The notes: generated by a model not told the origin, from the sequence alone. A stretch of 64,000 nucleotides of DNA from Paralteromonas sediminis (GCF_003820355.1 NZ_RPOK01000002.1:310001-374000), one strand, 5' to 3'; positions 35,508-46,541 are shown, numbered from the stretch's first letter. Numbers and translations: made by a program.

Positions 35508-36838
35508 GCACCCTCATCCTCGAAATCACCGTAGGCATGCAAGCGATTATAAAGCGTCTTAGTGCTAATGCCGAGCATGCTGGCGGCGGCTGTCTTATTT
35601 CCAGAGACTTTGCTCAATGTGGCATAAATCAGCTCTTTCTCCACATCGTCAATGGTTCTGCCTGCTTCAATGGTTCCACCGTTTTGGGTTGTTTTTGAAA
35701 AGGGTGAGCCTATTTGCATTGGCAGTAATAATGTATGGTCGTATGGGTCGCTCATAATGGCCGCCCTGTACAAAACGTGCCGGAGTTCTCTTACATTGCC
35801 AGGCCAATCATACTCTTGTAACAATCGAATTTGCTTGTCAGAAATTGCGTACTTTGTAGCGTTTTCGATGTTGTATTCATGGATAAATGCGTCGGCTAAC
35901 AATTGAATATCTTGTTTTCGTTGGCGCAATGGAGGTACTGTTAAAGGAAAGACAGCAAGTCGAAAATAAATGTCTTCGCGCAAAACATTATCAGTCGCAA
36001 TGTCGTCAACAGGTTTATTAGTGGCGCTGATCACTCTGCAGTTTACACTTATTGATTGTGTCCCGCCCACACGAGTCAGTTTTTTGCTCTCAAGCACTCT
36101 CAATAACGAGGGCTGCTGCTCAAGTGGCATTTCTGTGAGTTCATCGAGGAACAAAGTGCCGTTATTGGCTTGTTCAAATACGCCAATTTTCCGGCTTATT
36201 GCGCCGGTAAACGCCCCTTTTTCATGACCAAAAAGCTCGCTACTAATAAGATCTTTCGCTATCGCACCACAATTTGTAGCGACGAATGCACCACTGGCGC
36301 TTGATTGATTATGGATAGCCTGTGCAACAAGTTCCTTGCCTACGCCACTTTCGCCAAAAATCATCACATTGGCCTTAGTGTTGGCAACCCTTTCTATTTG
36401 CTGATAAAGATGCTGCATTGCCTCTGTCTCTCCGACGAGTGACCCAAAATGCTTGTTAATTGCGTTTTCACAGGCTGCTACATTATTGTTATTGTTGCCC
36501 AGCACGCGAGAGAGACTGTCTTTGTCAATTGGCTTGACCAAGTAGTTGGTATTGTCATCACACAGGTCTGCAATGATAGATTTGATAGCTGGATGACCGG
36601 TTATGAAAGTCACCTTTGGCGGTGAACTTATAGCCGTTATTTCATCCACAACATGCATACCACTGCCGTCAGGTAACATGAAGTCAATGAGTATGTGGTC
36701 AAAAGTCAGAGAACTGAGCCATTTTCGCGCTTCTGCCAACGTCGAAGCTACTTTCACATCGCAGTCCATGTGCTCTAACAGCAAGCATGCAATATGGGTG
36801 AATTCTGGATCGTCATCCACAAGTAAAACAGTCAGCAC
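35504..36838 (-). CDS. NtrC-family sigma-54-dependent response regulator
   Basis: The receiver domain has the phospho-acceptor Asp52 in ILIDFMLPDGSG and the lysine in YLVKPID. The AAA+ domain has the Walker A motif GESGVGKE (162-169), the sigma-54 contact loop GAFTGA (208-213) and a Walker B-type segment (NNGTLFLDELTEMP). A Fis-type helix-turn-helix closes the protein (NKTAAASMLGISTKTLYNRL). It should activate sigma-54 promoters after phosphorylation. It is the first gene of the regulator, mini-DHp and hybrid kinase operon. Confidence 0.94.
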   Translation of the reverse strand: MLTVLLVDDDPEFTHIACLLLEHMDCDVKVASTLAEARKWLSSLTFDHILIDFMLPDGSGMHVVDEITAISSPPKVTFITGHPAIKSIIADLCDDNTNYLVKPIDKDSLSRVLGNNNNNVAACENAINKHFGSLVGETEAMQHLYQQIERVANTKANVMIFGESGVGKELVAQAIHNQSSASGAFVATNCGAIAKDLISSELFGHEKGAFTGAISRKIGVFEQANNGTLFLDELTEMPLEQQPSLLRVLESKKLTRVGGTQSISVNCRVISATNKPVDDIATDNVLREDIYFRLAVFPLTVPPLRQRKQDIQLLADAFIHEYNIENATKYAISDKQIRLLQEYDWPGNVRELRHVLYRAAIMSDPYDHTLLLPMQIGSPFSKTTQNGGTIEAGRTIDDVEKELIYATLSKVSGNKTAAASMLGISTKTLYNRLHAYGDFEDEGA

Positions 36839-36906
36839 TTAACGCTCTCTCTTTAATAAAACCCGCGCATGCTACCACTATTTAATAACAACCCGAAAGG
36901 CATTGA

Positions 36907-37926
36907 TTAAGCACAGTAAGCAAAAAGTGCTTGCCAGTTCATTTTGTGCTCATTTTTTGCGGTCTGTAGTGCCGTTTTTGCCATGTTTAATTTCCCTTGT
37001 AAAACTTCTGAATACGCAGCGTTCAAAGGCATCTCCAGCCATGTACTTAGGTGGTTATCAAGCCTCTCATGAATGGTTTGCATTTCATTGAGTTGTGGGG
37101 AGAGTGAATTAACATAGAAGTGCTCATACGAGGCGCTAAGTCGGGCAATGTCTGCCTTTACGCTTTGTTTGCTGCAATCAAGCGATGCAAGAGTATTCGC
37201 AAGGCCGGAATTAATGGCGGATAAGGTTTCGATACTTAGCTGATAGGAGCGCCAAAGTGTCGCGGGTAGCCTGACCTTGGCCAATAATTGTAATCTTTTT
37301 TCCAAACGTTCGGCACTATTTGTATTGTTTGCACCCAGCTTACGGAGTGAGGTGATATATGCGATATCAGTGAGGGCGTCATTATAAGCGTCTCGATCCT
37401 CCATCCTAAAATAGCCGTTCGCACGCGTTAACATGGCGTGGATCTCACCACTTTGCTGCACCAGATTGACCCATACCAGCGGAAATTGCGACATTTTGTG
37501 AGCTTTCCATTCTAACAAACGTGCAGCGGTGTCGGTATCCTGACCCTCTATCTGGTTAATACATTGGTCAAACGTATTCAAAAGTCTGAGCTCATATAAA
37601 AAGCGTTGTGATGGTAGGTGAGTTTTGCCCAAGGCCGTATTTCGCTCGGCGACTATCCCCGCCAACGGGCAGCTGTTGATTCTGTAAAAGACCCGAAGAT
37701 TCATTTCTGTAGCGGGAATAGTGAGCTTTGTCTGTGATTTTTCGGGAAAAGACACACGCTGAAAACCAACGTTTGATGCGGAGACTTCAGGTAAACGAAT
37801 GATTTGACTGATTTCTGACTTGTATTTATGCAACACCTCATCGACACCGGTGCGTTGACCACACCCGTGCAGGCCTATCAATAATGCCAAAACAACAGCA
37901 ATTTTGCATGAGTAGCTAATTTTCAT
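36907..37926 (-). CDS. DUF3080 lipoprotein
   Basis: A lipoprotein signal ends LHGC at residue 22. The remaining 317 residues are helical, with the DUF3080 pattern (VDEVLHKYKSEISQI, VSFPEKSQTKLTIPATEMNL, RVFYRINSCPLAGIVAERN, LGKTHLPSQRFLYELRLL). The function is unknown; the family is largely confined to Alteromonadales and Vibrionales relatives. It is divergent from thrS across 123 bases. Confidence 0.85.
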   Translation of the reverse strand: MKISYSCKIAVVLALLIGLHGCGQRTGVDEVLHKYKSEISQIIRLPEVSASNVGFQRVSFPEKSQTKLTIPATEMNLRVFYRINSCPLAGIVAERNTALGKTHLPSQRFLYELRLLNTFDQCINQIEGQDTDTAARLLEWKAHKMSQFPLVWVNLVQQSGEIHAMLTRANGYFRMEDRDAYNDALTDIAYITSLRKLGANNTNSAERLEKRLQLLAKVRLPATLWRSYQLSIETLSAINSGLANTLASLDCSKQSVKADIARLSASYEHFYVNSLSPQLNEMQTIHERLDNHLSTWLEMPLNAAYSEVLQGKLNMAKTALQTAKNEHKMNWQALFAYCA

Positions 37927-37959
37927 AGTGTTAGGTACGAAATAAGACGTCTTTTTGGT

Positions 37960-37987
37960 TTGTTTGTCACAATATTGCCGCTATAAT
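37960..37987 (+). promoter_or_regulatory. Sigma-70 promoter of thrS
   Basis: A -35-like TTGTTT (37960-37965) and a perfect -10 TATAAT (37982-37987) are 16 bases apart. Transcription would start near 37994, giving a thrS leader of about 55 bases. Confidence 0.6.
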
Positions 37988-38010
37988 CCGGCGCTTATTT
38001 TTGTTTTTCA

Positions 38011-38036
38011 AGTGGCACAGAGTAGGTGTCACCACT
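38011..38036 (+). promoter_or_regulatory. Possible thrS leader hairpin
   Basis: AGTGG and CCACT enclose a further CAC/GTG pair in the short leader, 13 bases before the ATG. Escherichia coli ThrRS represses its own mRNA by binding tRNA-like leader hairpins. This may be an equivalent operator, but no anticodon-like CGT loop is evident. Confidence 0.3.
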
Positions 38037-38049
38037 GTAAGGAATATTC

Positions 38050-39960
38050 ATGCCTGTAATTACGCTCCCTGACGGTAGTCAACGCGCTTTCGAAAACCCG
38101 GTATCTGTACTGGATGTAGCAAACGATATTGGTCCTGGTTTGGCCAAAGCCACCATCGCCGGCAAGGTAAATGGTGAACTCGTTGATGCGGTAGATATGA
38201 TTGAGTCAGATTCAGTGCTTTCTATTATTACCGCGCGGGATGAAGAAGGGTTGGAAATAATCCGTCATAGCTGTGCCCACCTGTTGGGTCATGCCATCAA
38301 GCAGCTTTTTCCTGACGTGAAAATGGCGATTGGGCCAACAATTGACAATGGGTTTTATTACGATATCGATTTGGACCATTCGTTGACGCAAGATGACTTG
38401 CAAGCGCTAGAGAAGCGCATGCTTCAGTTGGCGAAGACCAATTATGATGTTGTAAAGAAAAAAGTAAGCTGGCAAGAAGCACGAGACACCTTTGAAGGTC
38501 GTGGTGAGCCTTACAAAATAGAAATACTTGACGAAAATATCGACAGAGATGACCGCCCGGGTCTCTATCATCACGAAGAATACGTTGATATGTGTCGTGG
38601 TCCTCACGTGCCAAACATGAAATTCTGTCATCACTTTAAAATCATGAAGGTGGCGGGTGCCTACTGGCGCGGTGACAGCGACAATAAAATGCTGCAACGG
38701 GTTTATGGCACAGCGTGGGGAGATAAAAAGCAGCTCAAATCGTATCTCACACGTTTAGAAGAAGCGGAAAAGCGTGATCACCGCAAAATTGGTAAAGCAC
38801 TCGACTTATTCCACTGGCAGGAAGAAGCGCCGGGAATGGTATTTTGGCACAACGACGGCTGGACTATTTACACTGAGCTAGAAAAATTCGTGCGTGAAAA
38901 GTTGCGCGAATACGGCTATGACGAAGTGAAAGGGCCATTGATGATGGATCGTTCGCTATGGGAAAAATCTGGTCATTGGGATAAATATGCAGAAAACATG
39001 TTTACAACCGAGTCAGAGAAACGCGAATACGCCATCAAGCCAATGAATTGTCCAGGGCACGTACAAATCTTCAATCAGGGCTTAAAGTCCTACAGAGATT
39101 TGCCTTTACGTATGGCTGAATTTGGTTGCTGTCACCGAAATGAGCCCTCAGGTGCGTTGCATGGCCTAATGCGTGTAAGAGGGTTCACGCAAGATGATGC
39201 TCATGTATTCTGTACTGAAGACCAGATACTGGATGAAGTAAGAGCTTGTATTGATATGGTGTATGACACCTATTCAGCATTTGGCTTCGAGAAAATTGTC
39301 GTGAAACTCTCTACACGACCAGAAAAGCGCGTCGGCAGTGACGAGATTTGGGACAAATCAGAAGCGGCACTGGCAGAAGCACTTAAATTGAGTAATATCG
39401 AATTTGATTACTTACCCGGAGAGGGCGCTTTTTACGGCCCCAAAATTGAATTTACCTTGCATGATTGTCTAGACAGAGCATGGCAGTGCGGTACGGTTCA
39501 ACTGGACTTTTCTATGCCAGGTCGTTTGGGATCAACGTATGTTGCTGAAGACGGTGAGCGCAAAGTGCCCGTTATGATCCACCGTGCTATTTTGGGTTCA
39601 TTAGAGCGCTTTATTGGTATTCTTACAGAAGAATACGCGGGTTTGTTCCCACTTTGGTTAGCGCCTCAACAAGTCGTGGTAATGAATATTACCGACAGTC
39701 AGGCCGAATATGTGCGAAATGTTGTACAAAAATTGAAAGAAATGGGTATTAGGGCCAAGTCTGACTTGAGAAATGAGAAGATAGGCTTTAAAATCCGCGA
39801 GCACACATTGAAGCGTGTACCATACATGTTGGTTGTCGGCGACAAAGAAAAAGAAGCCGGCGCCGTTGCTGTTCGTACAAGAGGCGGTGAAGATTTAGGC
39901 TCCGTTGCACTTGAAGACTTTATTGAAAAGGCTAAAAGTGAGATTGCGAACAAGCAGTAG
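38050..39960 (+). CDS. thrS: Threonyl-tRNA synthetase
   Basis: The 636-residue length is normal. The N-terminal TGS domain ([20 protein letters not shown]) is followed by the editing domain ([17 protein letters not shown], with HxxxH, and the later cysteine-histidine site [12 protein letters not shown]). The class II core has motif 2 ([20 protein letters not shown], with the zinc-binding cysteine in NCPGHV) and motif 3 ([14 protein letters not shown]). The C-terminal anticodon-binding domain ends it. It charges tRNA-Thr. A promoter is visible upstream, and infC follows after 67 bases as in other gammaproteobacteria. Confidence 0.98.
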   Translation: MPVITLPDGSQRAFENPVSVLDVANDIGPGLAKATIAGKVNGELVDAVDMIESDSVLSIITARDEEGLEIIRHSCAHLLGHAIKQLFPDVKMAIGPTIDNGFYYDIDLDHSLTQDDLQALEKRMLQLAKTNYDVVKKKVSWQEARDTFEGRGEPYKIEILDENIDRDDRPGLYHHEEYVDMCRGPHVPNMKFCHHFKIMKVAGAYWRGDSDNKMLQRVYGTAWGDKKQLKSYLTRLEEAEKRDHRKIGKALDLFHWQEEAPGMVFWHNDGWTIYTELEKFVREKLREYGYDEVKGPLMMDRSLWEKSGHWDKYAENMFTTESEKREYAIKPMNCPGHVQIFNQGLKSYRDLPLRMAEFGCCHRNEPSGALHGLMRVRGFTQDDAHVFCTEDQILDEVRACIDMVYDTYSAFGFEKIVVKLSTRPEKRVGSDEIWDKSEAALAEALKLSNIEFDYLPGEGAFYGPKIEFTLHDCLDRAWQCGTVQLDFSMPGRLGSTYVAEDGERKVPVMIHRAILGSLERFIGILTEEYAGLFPLWLAPQQVVVMNITDSQAEYVRNVVQKLKEMGIRAKSDLRNEKIGFKIREHTLKRVPYMLVVGDKEKEAGAVAVRTRGGEDLGSVALEDFIEKAKSEIANKQ

Positions 39961-40027
39961 GCTAGGTAGTAGGTCAAAAACAAAGCAACTACACCTAGTA
40001 TGTTATTAATTGCTGGAGGAAATGCAC

Positions 40028-40573
40028 ATTAAAGGCACCAATAATAAGGCTCAGGGCAGCAAAGATAAGGCCCGGATTAACGAAGAAATTACGGCTAGGG
40101 AAGTTCGTTTAGTCGCTTTCGACGGATCACAAGTAGGTGTAGTAAGTTTACGCGAGGCGATGGACGCCGCTTTTGAAGCCAATGTTGATTTGGTAGAAAT
40201 TAGTCCAAACGCAGAGCCGCCGGTGTGCAAAGTAATGGATTACGGCAAGTTCTTATTTGAGAAGAGTAAAGCTCAAAAAGAACAGAAGAAGAAGCAAAAG
40301 CAAATTCAGGTCAAGGAGGTGAAATTCCGCCCTGGCACTGATGAGGGCGATTACCAGGTAAAACTGCGCAACCTGCGTCGCTTCCTCGAAGGGGGTGATA
40401 AAGCCAAGGTCACAATCCGTTTCCGCGGACGTGAAATGGCCCACCAAGAAATCGGCATTGAACAACTAAACCGGGTCAAATCGGATTTAGCAGACATTGC
40501 CAACTGCGAGTCTTTCCCTAATCGGGTAGAGGGTCGTCAGATGATTATGGTGCTTGCCCCAATTAAGAAGTAG
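40028..40573 (+). CDS. infC: Translation initiation factor IF-3 (AUU start)
   Basis: The best start is ATT 40028, eight bases after GGAGG (40015-40019), beginning (ATT)AAAGGC as in E. coli infC. An ATG at 40022 is only two bases from the ribosome site. IF-3 rejects non-standard starts, so an AUU start lets it repress its own synthesis. The protein has the IF3 N domain ([39 protein letters not shown]), a lysine-rich linker and the C domain ([43 protein letters not shown]). Confidence 0.95.
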   Translation: MKGTNNKAQGSKDKARINEEITAREVRLVAFDGSQVGVVSLREAMDAAFEANVDLVEISPNAEPPVCKVMDYGKFLFEKSKAQKEQKKKQKQIQVKEVKFRPGTDEGDYQVKLRNLRRFLEGGDKAKVTIRFRGREMAHQEIGIEQLNRVKSDLADIANCESFPNRVEGRQMIMVLAPIKK

Positions 40574-40686
40574 TAGCGGTCTAAAGTTTTCGAAACTGCA
40601 CATCGAAACACCCTGCTGCACAATGTAACGAGCTCAGACTGACTGCACAGTTGAAGGCTCATATTAAACAATGCGGAGTTTTAGCA

Positions 40687-40884
40687 ATGCCTAAAATGAA
40701 AACTGTTAGCGGAGCCGCGAAACGTTTTAAGAAAACGGGTTCGGGACGCTTTAAAAGCAAACAGTCTCACTTGCGTCACATTTTGACCAAGAAGAGCACT
40801 AAGCGTAAACGTCACTTACGTGGCAAAAAATTGGTCCATGACTCTGATACTAAATTAGTTCAGCGCATGTTGCCTTACGTTTAA
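40687..40884 (+). CDS. rpmI: Ribosomal protein L35 (bL35)
   Basis: ATG 40687 has GGAG ten bases upstream. The 65-residue basic protein begins [20 protein letters not shown] and has [20 protein letters not shown], typical of L35. It lies between infC and rplT in the standard order. In E. coli, L20 represses this cistron translationally through the infC-rpmI leader region; the 113-base spacer here could hold such a site, not identified in detail. Confidence 0.97.
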   Translation: MPKMKTVSGAAKRFKKTGSGRFKSKQSHLRHILTKKSTKRKRHLRGKKLVHDSDTKLVQRMLPYV

Positions 40885-40899
40885 GCTATAGGAGACTGA

Positions 40900-41259
<360 letters not shown>

Positions 41260-41285
41260 ATTTGAAATAGCTTAAGTTCTTTATG

Positions 41286-41316
41286 AAAACGGCGGGCTCG
41301 GAAGCTCGCCGTTTTT
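41286..41316 (+). terminator. Rho-independent terminator after rplT
   Basis: ACGGCGgGCT and AGCtCGCCGT form a GC-rich stem over a CGGA loop, followed by GTTTTT. It ends the thrS-infC-rpmI-rplT transcript 27 bases after the rplT stop. Confidence 0.88.
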
Positions 41317-41368
41317 ATTTATGCAGTGTAAACTGCGTTGTTATTAGCTGGGTATTCAATTTTGAACC

Positions 41369-41472
41369 TACTGGTAAGGACCATGTCGCCAGACACGCCG
41401 TGAACCCATCCTTGGGGGCTCTGCTCAGGCATCCATGCCTTCGAAGGTCTACCGACATGGTCCTTACCAGTA
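41369..41472. repeat. Hairpin element E1: conserved core with private inverted arms
   Basis: Perfect 20-bp inverted arms (41369-41388 and 41453-41472) enclose a 64-base core. The pairing extends outward, with mismatches, for about another 12 bases on each side. Read on the minus strand, the core aligns without gaps to that of element E2 and contains the hairpin GGCATCCATGCC (41428-41439) and CCCATCCTTGGG (41405-41416). Its arms share no sequence with the arms of E2. It lies in the rplT-pheS spacer. Confidence 0.85.
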
Positions 41473-41538
41473 AATTCCAAATTGATAGCCTACCACTTGT
41501 GAATTGAACTAAAGAAATTCAGTGAGCAATTGGTGGAA

Positions 41539-41670
41539 GTACCAATTGGACTATAGGAAGGAGGATTTATTTGTAGACTCTCTGAGGCATGGATGCCGAA
41601 GTGAAGCCCCCATGGATGGGTGCACGGCGTGTCTACAAATAAATCCTCCTTCCTATAGTCTAATTGGCAC
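41539..41670. repeat. Hairpin element E2: same core, opposite orientation, different arms
   Basis: The 40-base arms (41539-41578 and 41631-41670) are complementary with only two mismatches, and the inner 30 are perfect. The 52-base loop plus the inner 6 bases of each arm make the 64-base core. Two small hairpins, GGCATGGATGCC (41586-41597) and CCCATGGATGGG (41609-41620), each have a GG loop, so the strand could fold as a cloverleaf. The core ends in CACGGCGTGTCT as in E1. E2 stands 46 bases before pheS. Confidence 0.88.
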
Positions 41671-41698
41671 AGTGCTAAAACAACTAAACACGTCATAA

Positions 41699-42697
<999 letters not shown>

Positions 42698-42742
42698 CCC
42701 ATTTTAAGAATCAACCAATAAGCAAAGTTTAGGTAATCAAGA

Positions 42743-45130
42743 ATGAAATTCAGTGAAAATTGGTTAAGAGAGTGGGTTAATCCGGCTCTTAGTACAAATG
42801 AATTAAGTGAACAGCTAAGTATGGCTGGACTAGAAGTTGATGACCAGCTTCCGGTGGCTGGTGACTTTACCGGCGTTGTTGTAGGTGAGGTGGTAGAATG
42901 TGGACAACATCCTGACGCCGATAAGTTACGCGTAACTAAAGTTGACGTTGGTGAAGGTGAGTTGCTTGACATTGTCTGTGGTGCGCCTAACTGCCGACAG
43001 GGTATTAAAGTAGCAGTCGCCACTGTGGGTGCAGTGCTTCCAGGCAACTTTAAAATTAAAAAAGCTAAACTGCGTGGTGCGCCCTCTTTTGGCATGTTGT
43101 GCAGTTTTTCAGAGCTGGGTATTAGTGATGACCACGACGGTATTATCGAATTGCCCACTGATGCGCCTATCGGTAAAGATATCCGTGAGTATCTGAACTT
43201 AGAAGACACAACCATCGATATTGACTTAACACCTAACCGCGCTGATTGCTTGAGCATTCGTGGGATCGCGCGCGAAGTCGGTGTGCTCAATAAATTGGAT
43301 GTGTGTGAGCCGCAAATATCGGCTGTTTCTGCAACCTGTGATGACAAGATCGCAATAGCGTTGTCGGCACCAGAGGCTTGCCCACGTTATCTTGGCCGTA
43401 TCATCAAAAATCTAAATTTGAATGCAAGCTCACCCCTTTGGCTTCAAGAGAAGCTCCGTCGCAGTGGTATTCGCAGCATCGACCCTATCGTTGATGTAAC
43501 TAATTACGTATTGATAGAGCTTGGTCACCCCATGCATGCATTTGATCTCGCGGCGATTTCTGGTGGCATTGACGTTCGTTTGGCTAAACCCGAAGAACAG
43601 ATTACCTTGTTGGATGAGTCTACCGTGACGTTAAAAGAAGGTACTCTGGTCATTGCTGATGACGAGAAAGCCGTGGCAATGGCGGGTATTTTTGGTGGTC
43701 TCCACAGCGGTGTGACGGAATCAACCCAGTCTATTTTGTTAGAAAGTGCCTTCTTTTCACCCGACGCTATTGCTGGTCGTGCTCGTCAATACGGTTTGCA
43801 TACTGACGCGTCCCATCGCTATGAGCGCGGCGTTGACCCGCAGTTACAACACGATGCCATGGAACGTGCTACTGCACTAATTGTAGAGATATGTGGCGGT
43901 GAAGTAGGGCCTGTGGTTGAAGCCGTATCCGATGCACATATACCTGTTAGGGAAACTGTCACTCTGCGCCATGATCGCTTAGAAAAAGTCATTGGCGATA
44001 ACTACAGTGCTGAGACGGTAATTGATTGTCTGACTCGATTAGGTATGAATGTTGAGTATGACGGTGCTAACTACAAAGCTCAGGCACCAAGCTATCGCTT
44101 CGATATCGCAATTGAAGAGGATTTGATTGAAGAGGTTGCTAGAGTAAGCGGATACAACGGCGTACCGACTACTGCACCGTTAAGCCAGTTAAATATTATT
44201 GCGGGGCAGGAGGCTAGTAGATCGCTTTCTAATATCAAGCAAGTGCTTCTTACTAGGGGGTACGATGAAGCGATTACCTATTCGTTTGTCGACCCGGATA
44301 TTCAAACACTGTTGTTTCCTGAAATGGAAGGCATAGTGCTGCCGCATCCAATCGCATCTGATATGTCAGCAATGCGCGTAAGTTTATGGACCGGGCTTCT
44401 GGCCGCCGCTTCATACAATCAAAAACGCCAACAATCGCGCGTTCGCCTATTTGAAACGGGTTTGCGATTCATTCCAGATAACAATGCTGTGCAGGGAATT
44501 CGCCAAGAGCCTGTTATCGGTGGCGTGTTAGCCGGTAATAGAAACAATATCCACTGGGATAGCAAAGAGTCTCCTATTGATTTCTTTGATGCCAAGGCTG
44601 ACGTAGAAGCGTTGATAAAAGGAACGGGTAAGCTGTCAGACGTTACGTTCAAGAAGGCACAACACCACGCATTACACCCTGGAATGAGTGCCGAAATATT
44701 CATCGCTGACGCGTCAATTGGCTGGTTGGGTGCCATACACCCACAGTTTATGAAAAAGCTTGGCTTGAACGGTAAAGTGTTTGTCTTTGAATTAAGACAG
44801 GATGCACTCATTGACCGGTTGTTGCCTGATGCACAGCCAGTTTCACGTTTTCCGTCAAATCGCAGAGATATTGCAATTACCGTTAAACAAGACGTGGCTG
44901 TAGGTGATATGCTTTCTTACATAGAAAAATTTGGCGTAAATCAATTAGTTGGCCTAAACTTATTCGATGTATATACTGGTCAGGGAATCGACGCTGGTTA
45001 TAAGAGCTTAGCGTTGTCATTAACCCTACAAAATGTGGAAAAAACATTGGAAGAGGCAGAGATTCAGGCTGCCGTTGACACTGTTTTGAAAGCATTGGCT
45101 GACAAATTTGGTGCATCGTTAAGAGAGTAA
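42743..45130 (+). CDS. pheT: Phenylalanyl-tRNA synthetase beta subunit
   Basis: The 795-residue protein has the full bacterial order: an N-terminal [14 protein letters not shown], an OB-fold tRNA-binding domain ([36 protein letters not shown]), the B3/B4 editing domain ([16 protein letters not shown]), the B5 domain, a class II-like core and the C-terminal ferredoxin-like anticodon domain ([14 protein letters not shown]). It starts 45 bases after pheS and ends three bases before ihfA. Confidence 0.98.
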   Translation: MKFSENWLREWVNPALSTNELSEQLSMAGLEVDDQLPVAGDFTGVVVGEVVECGQHPDADKLRVTKVDVGEGELLDIVCGAPNCRQGIKVAVATVGAVLPGNFKIKKAKLRGAPSFGMLCSFSELGISDDHDGIIELPTDAPIGKDIREYLNLEDTTIDIDLTPNRADCLSIRGIAREVGVLNKLDVCEPQISAVSATCDDKIAIALSAPEACPRYLGRIIKNLNLNASSPLWLQEKLRRSGIRSIDPIVDVTNYVLIELGHPMHAFDLAAISGGIDVRLAKPEEQITLLDESTVTLKEGTLVIADDEKAVAMAGIFGGLHSGVTESTQSILLESAFFSPDAIAGRARQYGLHTDASHRYERGVDPQLQHDAMERATALIVEICGGEVGPVVEAVSDAHIPVRETVTLRHDRLEKVIGDNYSAETVIDCLTRLGMNVEYDGANYKAQAPSYRFDIAIEEDLIEEVARVSGYNGVPTTAPLSQLNIIAGQEASRSLSNIKQVLLTRGYDEAITYSFVDPDIQTLLFPEMEGIVLPHPIASDMSAMRVSLWTGLLAAASYNQKRQQSRVRLFETGLRFIPDNNAVQGIRQEPVIGGVLAGNRNNIHWDSKESPIDFFDAKADVEALIKGTGKLSDVTFKKAQHHALHPGMSAEIFIADASIGWLGAIHPQFMKKLGLNGKVFVFELRQDALIDRLLPDAQPVSRFPSNRRDIAITVKQDVAVGDMLSYIEKFGVNQLVGLNLFDVYTGQGIDAGYKSLALSLTLQNVEKTLEEAEIQAAVDTVLKALADKFGASLRE

Positions 45131-45133
45131 AGT

Positions 45134-45433
45134 ATGGCATTGACCAAAGCCGAGATGGCAGAACACTTATTCGATAAGTTAGGGATGAACAAGCGTGATG
45201 CTAAAGATTTAGTGGAAGCGTTTTTCGAAGAGATTAAGCAGTCTCTCGAGTCCGGAGAACAGGTAAAACTGTCTGGCTTTGGTAACTTTGATCTTAGGGA
45301 CAAGAACGAACGACCAGGGCGGAACCCGAAAACGGGGGAAGATATACCCATCAAAGCAAGACGGGTAGTTACTTTCAGACCGGGTCAGAAGCTCAAAAGT
45401 CGCGTAGAAAACGCAAAGCCAACTGATCACTAG
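45134..45433 (+). CDS. ihfA: Integration host factor alpha subunit
   Basis: The 99-residue HU/IHF protein begins [20 protein letters not shown] and has the DNA-intercalating arm with [20 protein letters not shown], whose proline bends DNA. The residues [20 protein letters not shown] are typical of the alpha subunit. Position directly after pheT is conserved in gammaproteobacteria. Confidence 0.97.
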   Translation: MALTKAEMAEHLFDKLGMNKRDAKDLVEAFFEEIKQSLESGEQVKLSGFGNFDLRDKNERPGRNPKTGEDIPIKARRVVTFRPGQKLKSRVENAKPTDH

Positions 45434-45438
45434 TCACT

Positions 45439-45993
45439 ATGAATAGATTTATTATAGCCGGACTGGCTTTTGTCAGTCTGGTTGTTGTGTTGTTACTTTT
45501 TCTAGCACCAAAGGCGCCAACACCAGCTCACACTTCAATTAGCAAATTCGACTTACTTCACGCTACAGACGTTATGTCTATCGCTATTACAGGCGTTGAA
45601 CAGCAAAATAACGATATGATTAAGGATAAGTTGAATGATGTGGTGCGTGTAGCTGAAGAAATGGGGTTAGCAAGTGATGATCTTGACTATTTGGCGAGTG
45701 ACCAGGCATTAAATTATCTGCGTTTTCACGCCAAACGGCGGTTATTTGATGAGGCTGTCGTAAATAGCTATCGAAACCTAACTTCAATTTCTCCCCATAA
45801 AGCACGTTATCCTGAGGCGAAAGACAGGTTTGCTAAGGCTGATGAAATTATTGCACAACGCAACCGTTTATTTTCAGAACTGGTTGCAACGCTGAAATCA
45901 GAAGGCATGGATCAGCAGCAAGCCGAACAAGGTGCTAAAGCCTTGTGGTTAGAGCGTTTTGCACAGGCTGATCTTGGTCAACTACTGGAATAA
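45439..45993 (+). CDS. Membrane-anchored hypothetical protein
   Basis: An N-terminal membrane helix (FIIAGLAFVSLVVVLLLFLAP) precedes about 155 polar, helical residues (including DMIKDKLNDVVRVAEEMGLA and ATLKSEGMDQQQAEQGAKAL). I do not recognise a family. It starts five bases after ihfA and ends just before the DUF1993 gene, so it is probably a late part of the same transcript. The protein would project into the periplasm. Confidence 0.75.
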   Translation: MNRFIIAGLAFVSLVVVLLLFLAPKAPTPAHTSISKFDLLHATDVMSIAITGVEQQNNDMIKDKLNDVVRVAEEMGLASDDLDYLASDQALNYLRFHAKRRLFDEAVVNSYRNLTSISPHKARYPEAKDRFAKADEIIAQRNRLFSELVATLKSEGMDQQQAEQGAKALWLERFAQADLGQLLE

Positions 45994-46006
45994 GGAGTGC
46001 TGGACC

Positions 46007-46531
46007 TTGTTAACATTATTTGAATTGACTGTTCCTAACTATCTTCGAGTAATTAACGCGACGATAAAAGTGATGGAAAAGGGCGCTGAATACCTGCAAG
46101 GCAAAGGGGTTGACTTGGATGAGATAGTCACTATGCAGCTCGCCGATGATATGCAACCGTTTAGCTTTCAGGTAACCATTGTTTATCATCAGGCTGTAAA
46201 CGGGATGAAAGGTCTGCTTGAGGGCGAATTTAGCCCACCTCAACCTGTGGAAAAGATGAGCTATTCTGAACTCATTGATTATTTAAAGACCGGTGTAACT
46301 GAGTTGTCTGGGTTTTCTGAAGGGCAGATCAACGCACGTTCAAACCAGCCGATGTACTTTAAGTACGCTGACAAGTCCATTCCTTTTACTACAGAAAACT
46401 TTGTCTTAGCATTCACATACCCAAACCTCTATTTTCATGCTACCACTATATACGACATGCTAAGAATGAAAGGCGTTCCTCTAGGAAAGCCTGATTTTAT
46501 GGGACGTTTGCCAATAGGATTACCTGAGTAG
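46007..46531 (+). CDS. DUF1993 protein
   Basis: The start is TTG 46007, nine bases after AAGGAG (45992-45997). This gives LLTLFELTVPNYLRVINATI, the normal DUF1993 beginning. A longer frame upstream overlaps the previous gene and is not needed. The body has DDMQPFSFQVTIVYHQAVNG and the closing NLYFHATTIYDMLRMKGVPLGKPDF, a DinB-like four-helix pattern with a HxxxxxD metal-type segment. The function is unknown. It ends in a palindrome shared with the convergent acylase gene. Confidence 0.86.
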   Translation: MLTLFELTVPNYLRVINATIKVMEKGAEYLQGKGVDLDEIVTMQLADDMQPFSFQVTIVYHQAVNGMKGLLEGEFSPPQPVEKMSYSELIDYLKTGVTELSGFSEGQINARSNQPMYFKYADKSIPFTTENFVLAFTYPNLYFHATTIYDMLRMKGVPLGKPDFMGRLPIGLPE

Positions 46532-46541
46532 CGCGCTACTC
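46526..46541. terminator. 16-bp perfect palindrome spanning two convergent stops
   Basis: GAGTAGCGCGCTACTC is self-complementary. The plus-strand half contains the TAG stop of the DUF1993 gene, and the minus-strand reading of the other half contains the TAG of the penicillin-acylase gene. It may work as a minimal bidirectional terminator, though it has no loop spacing or T tract. Confidence 0.4.

Noticed and set aside
41283-41507. Open frame through the rplT terminator and hairpin element E1.
   Set aside because: It runs across a strong terminator and inverted repeats and has no protein-like features.
41539-41670. The E2 hairpin as a simple transcription terminator.
   Set aside because: The arms are far longer than a terminator stem, the loop is 52 bases, there is no T tract, and the core is shared with E1 in the opposite orientation.
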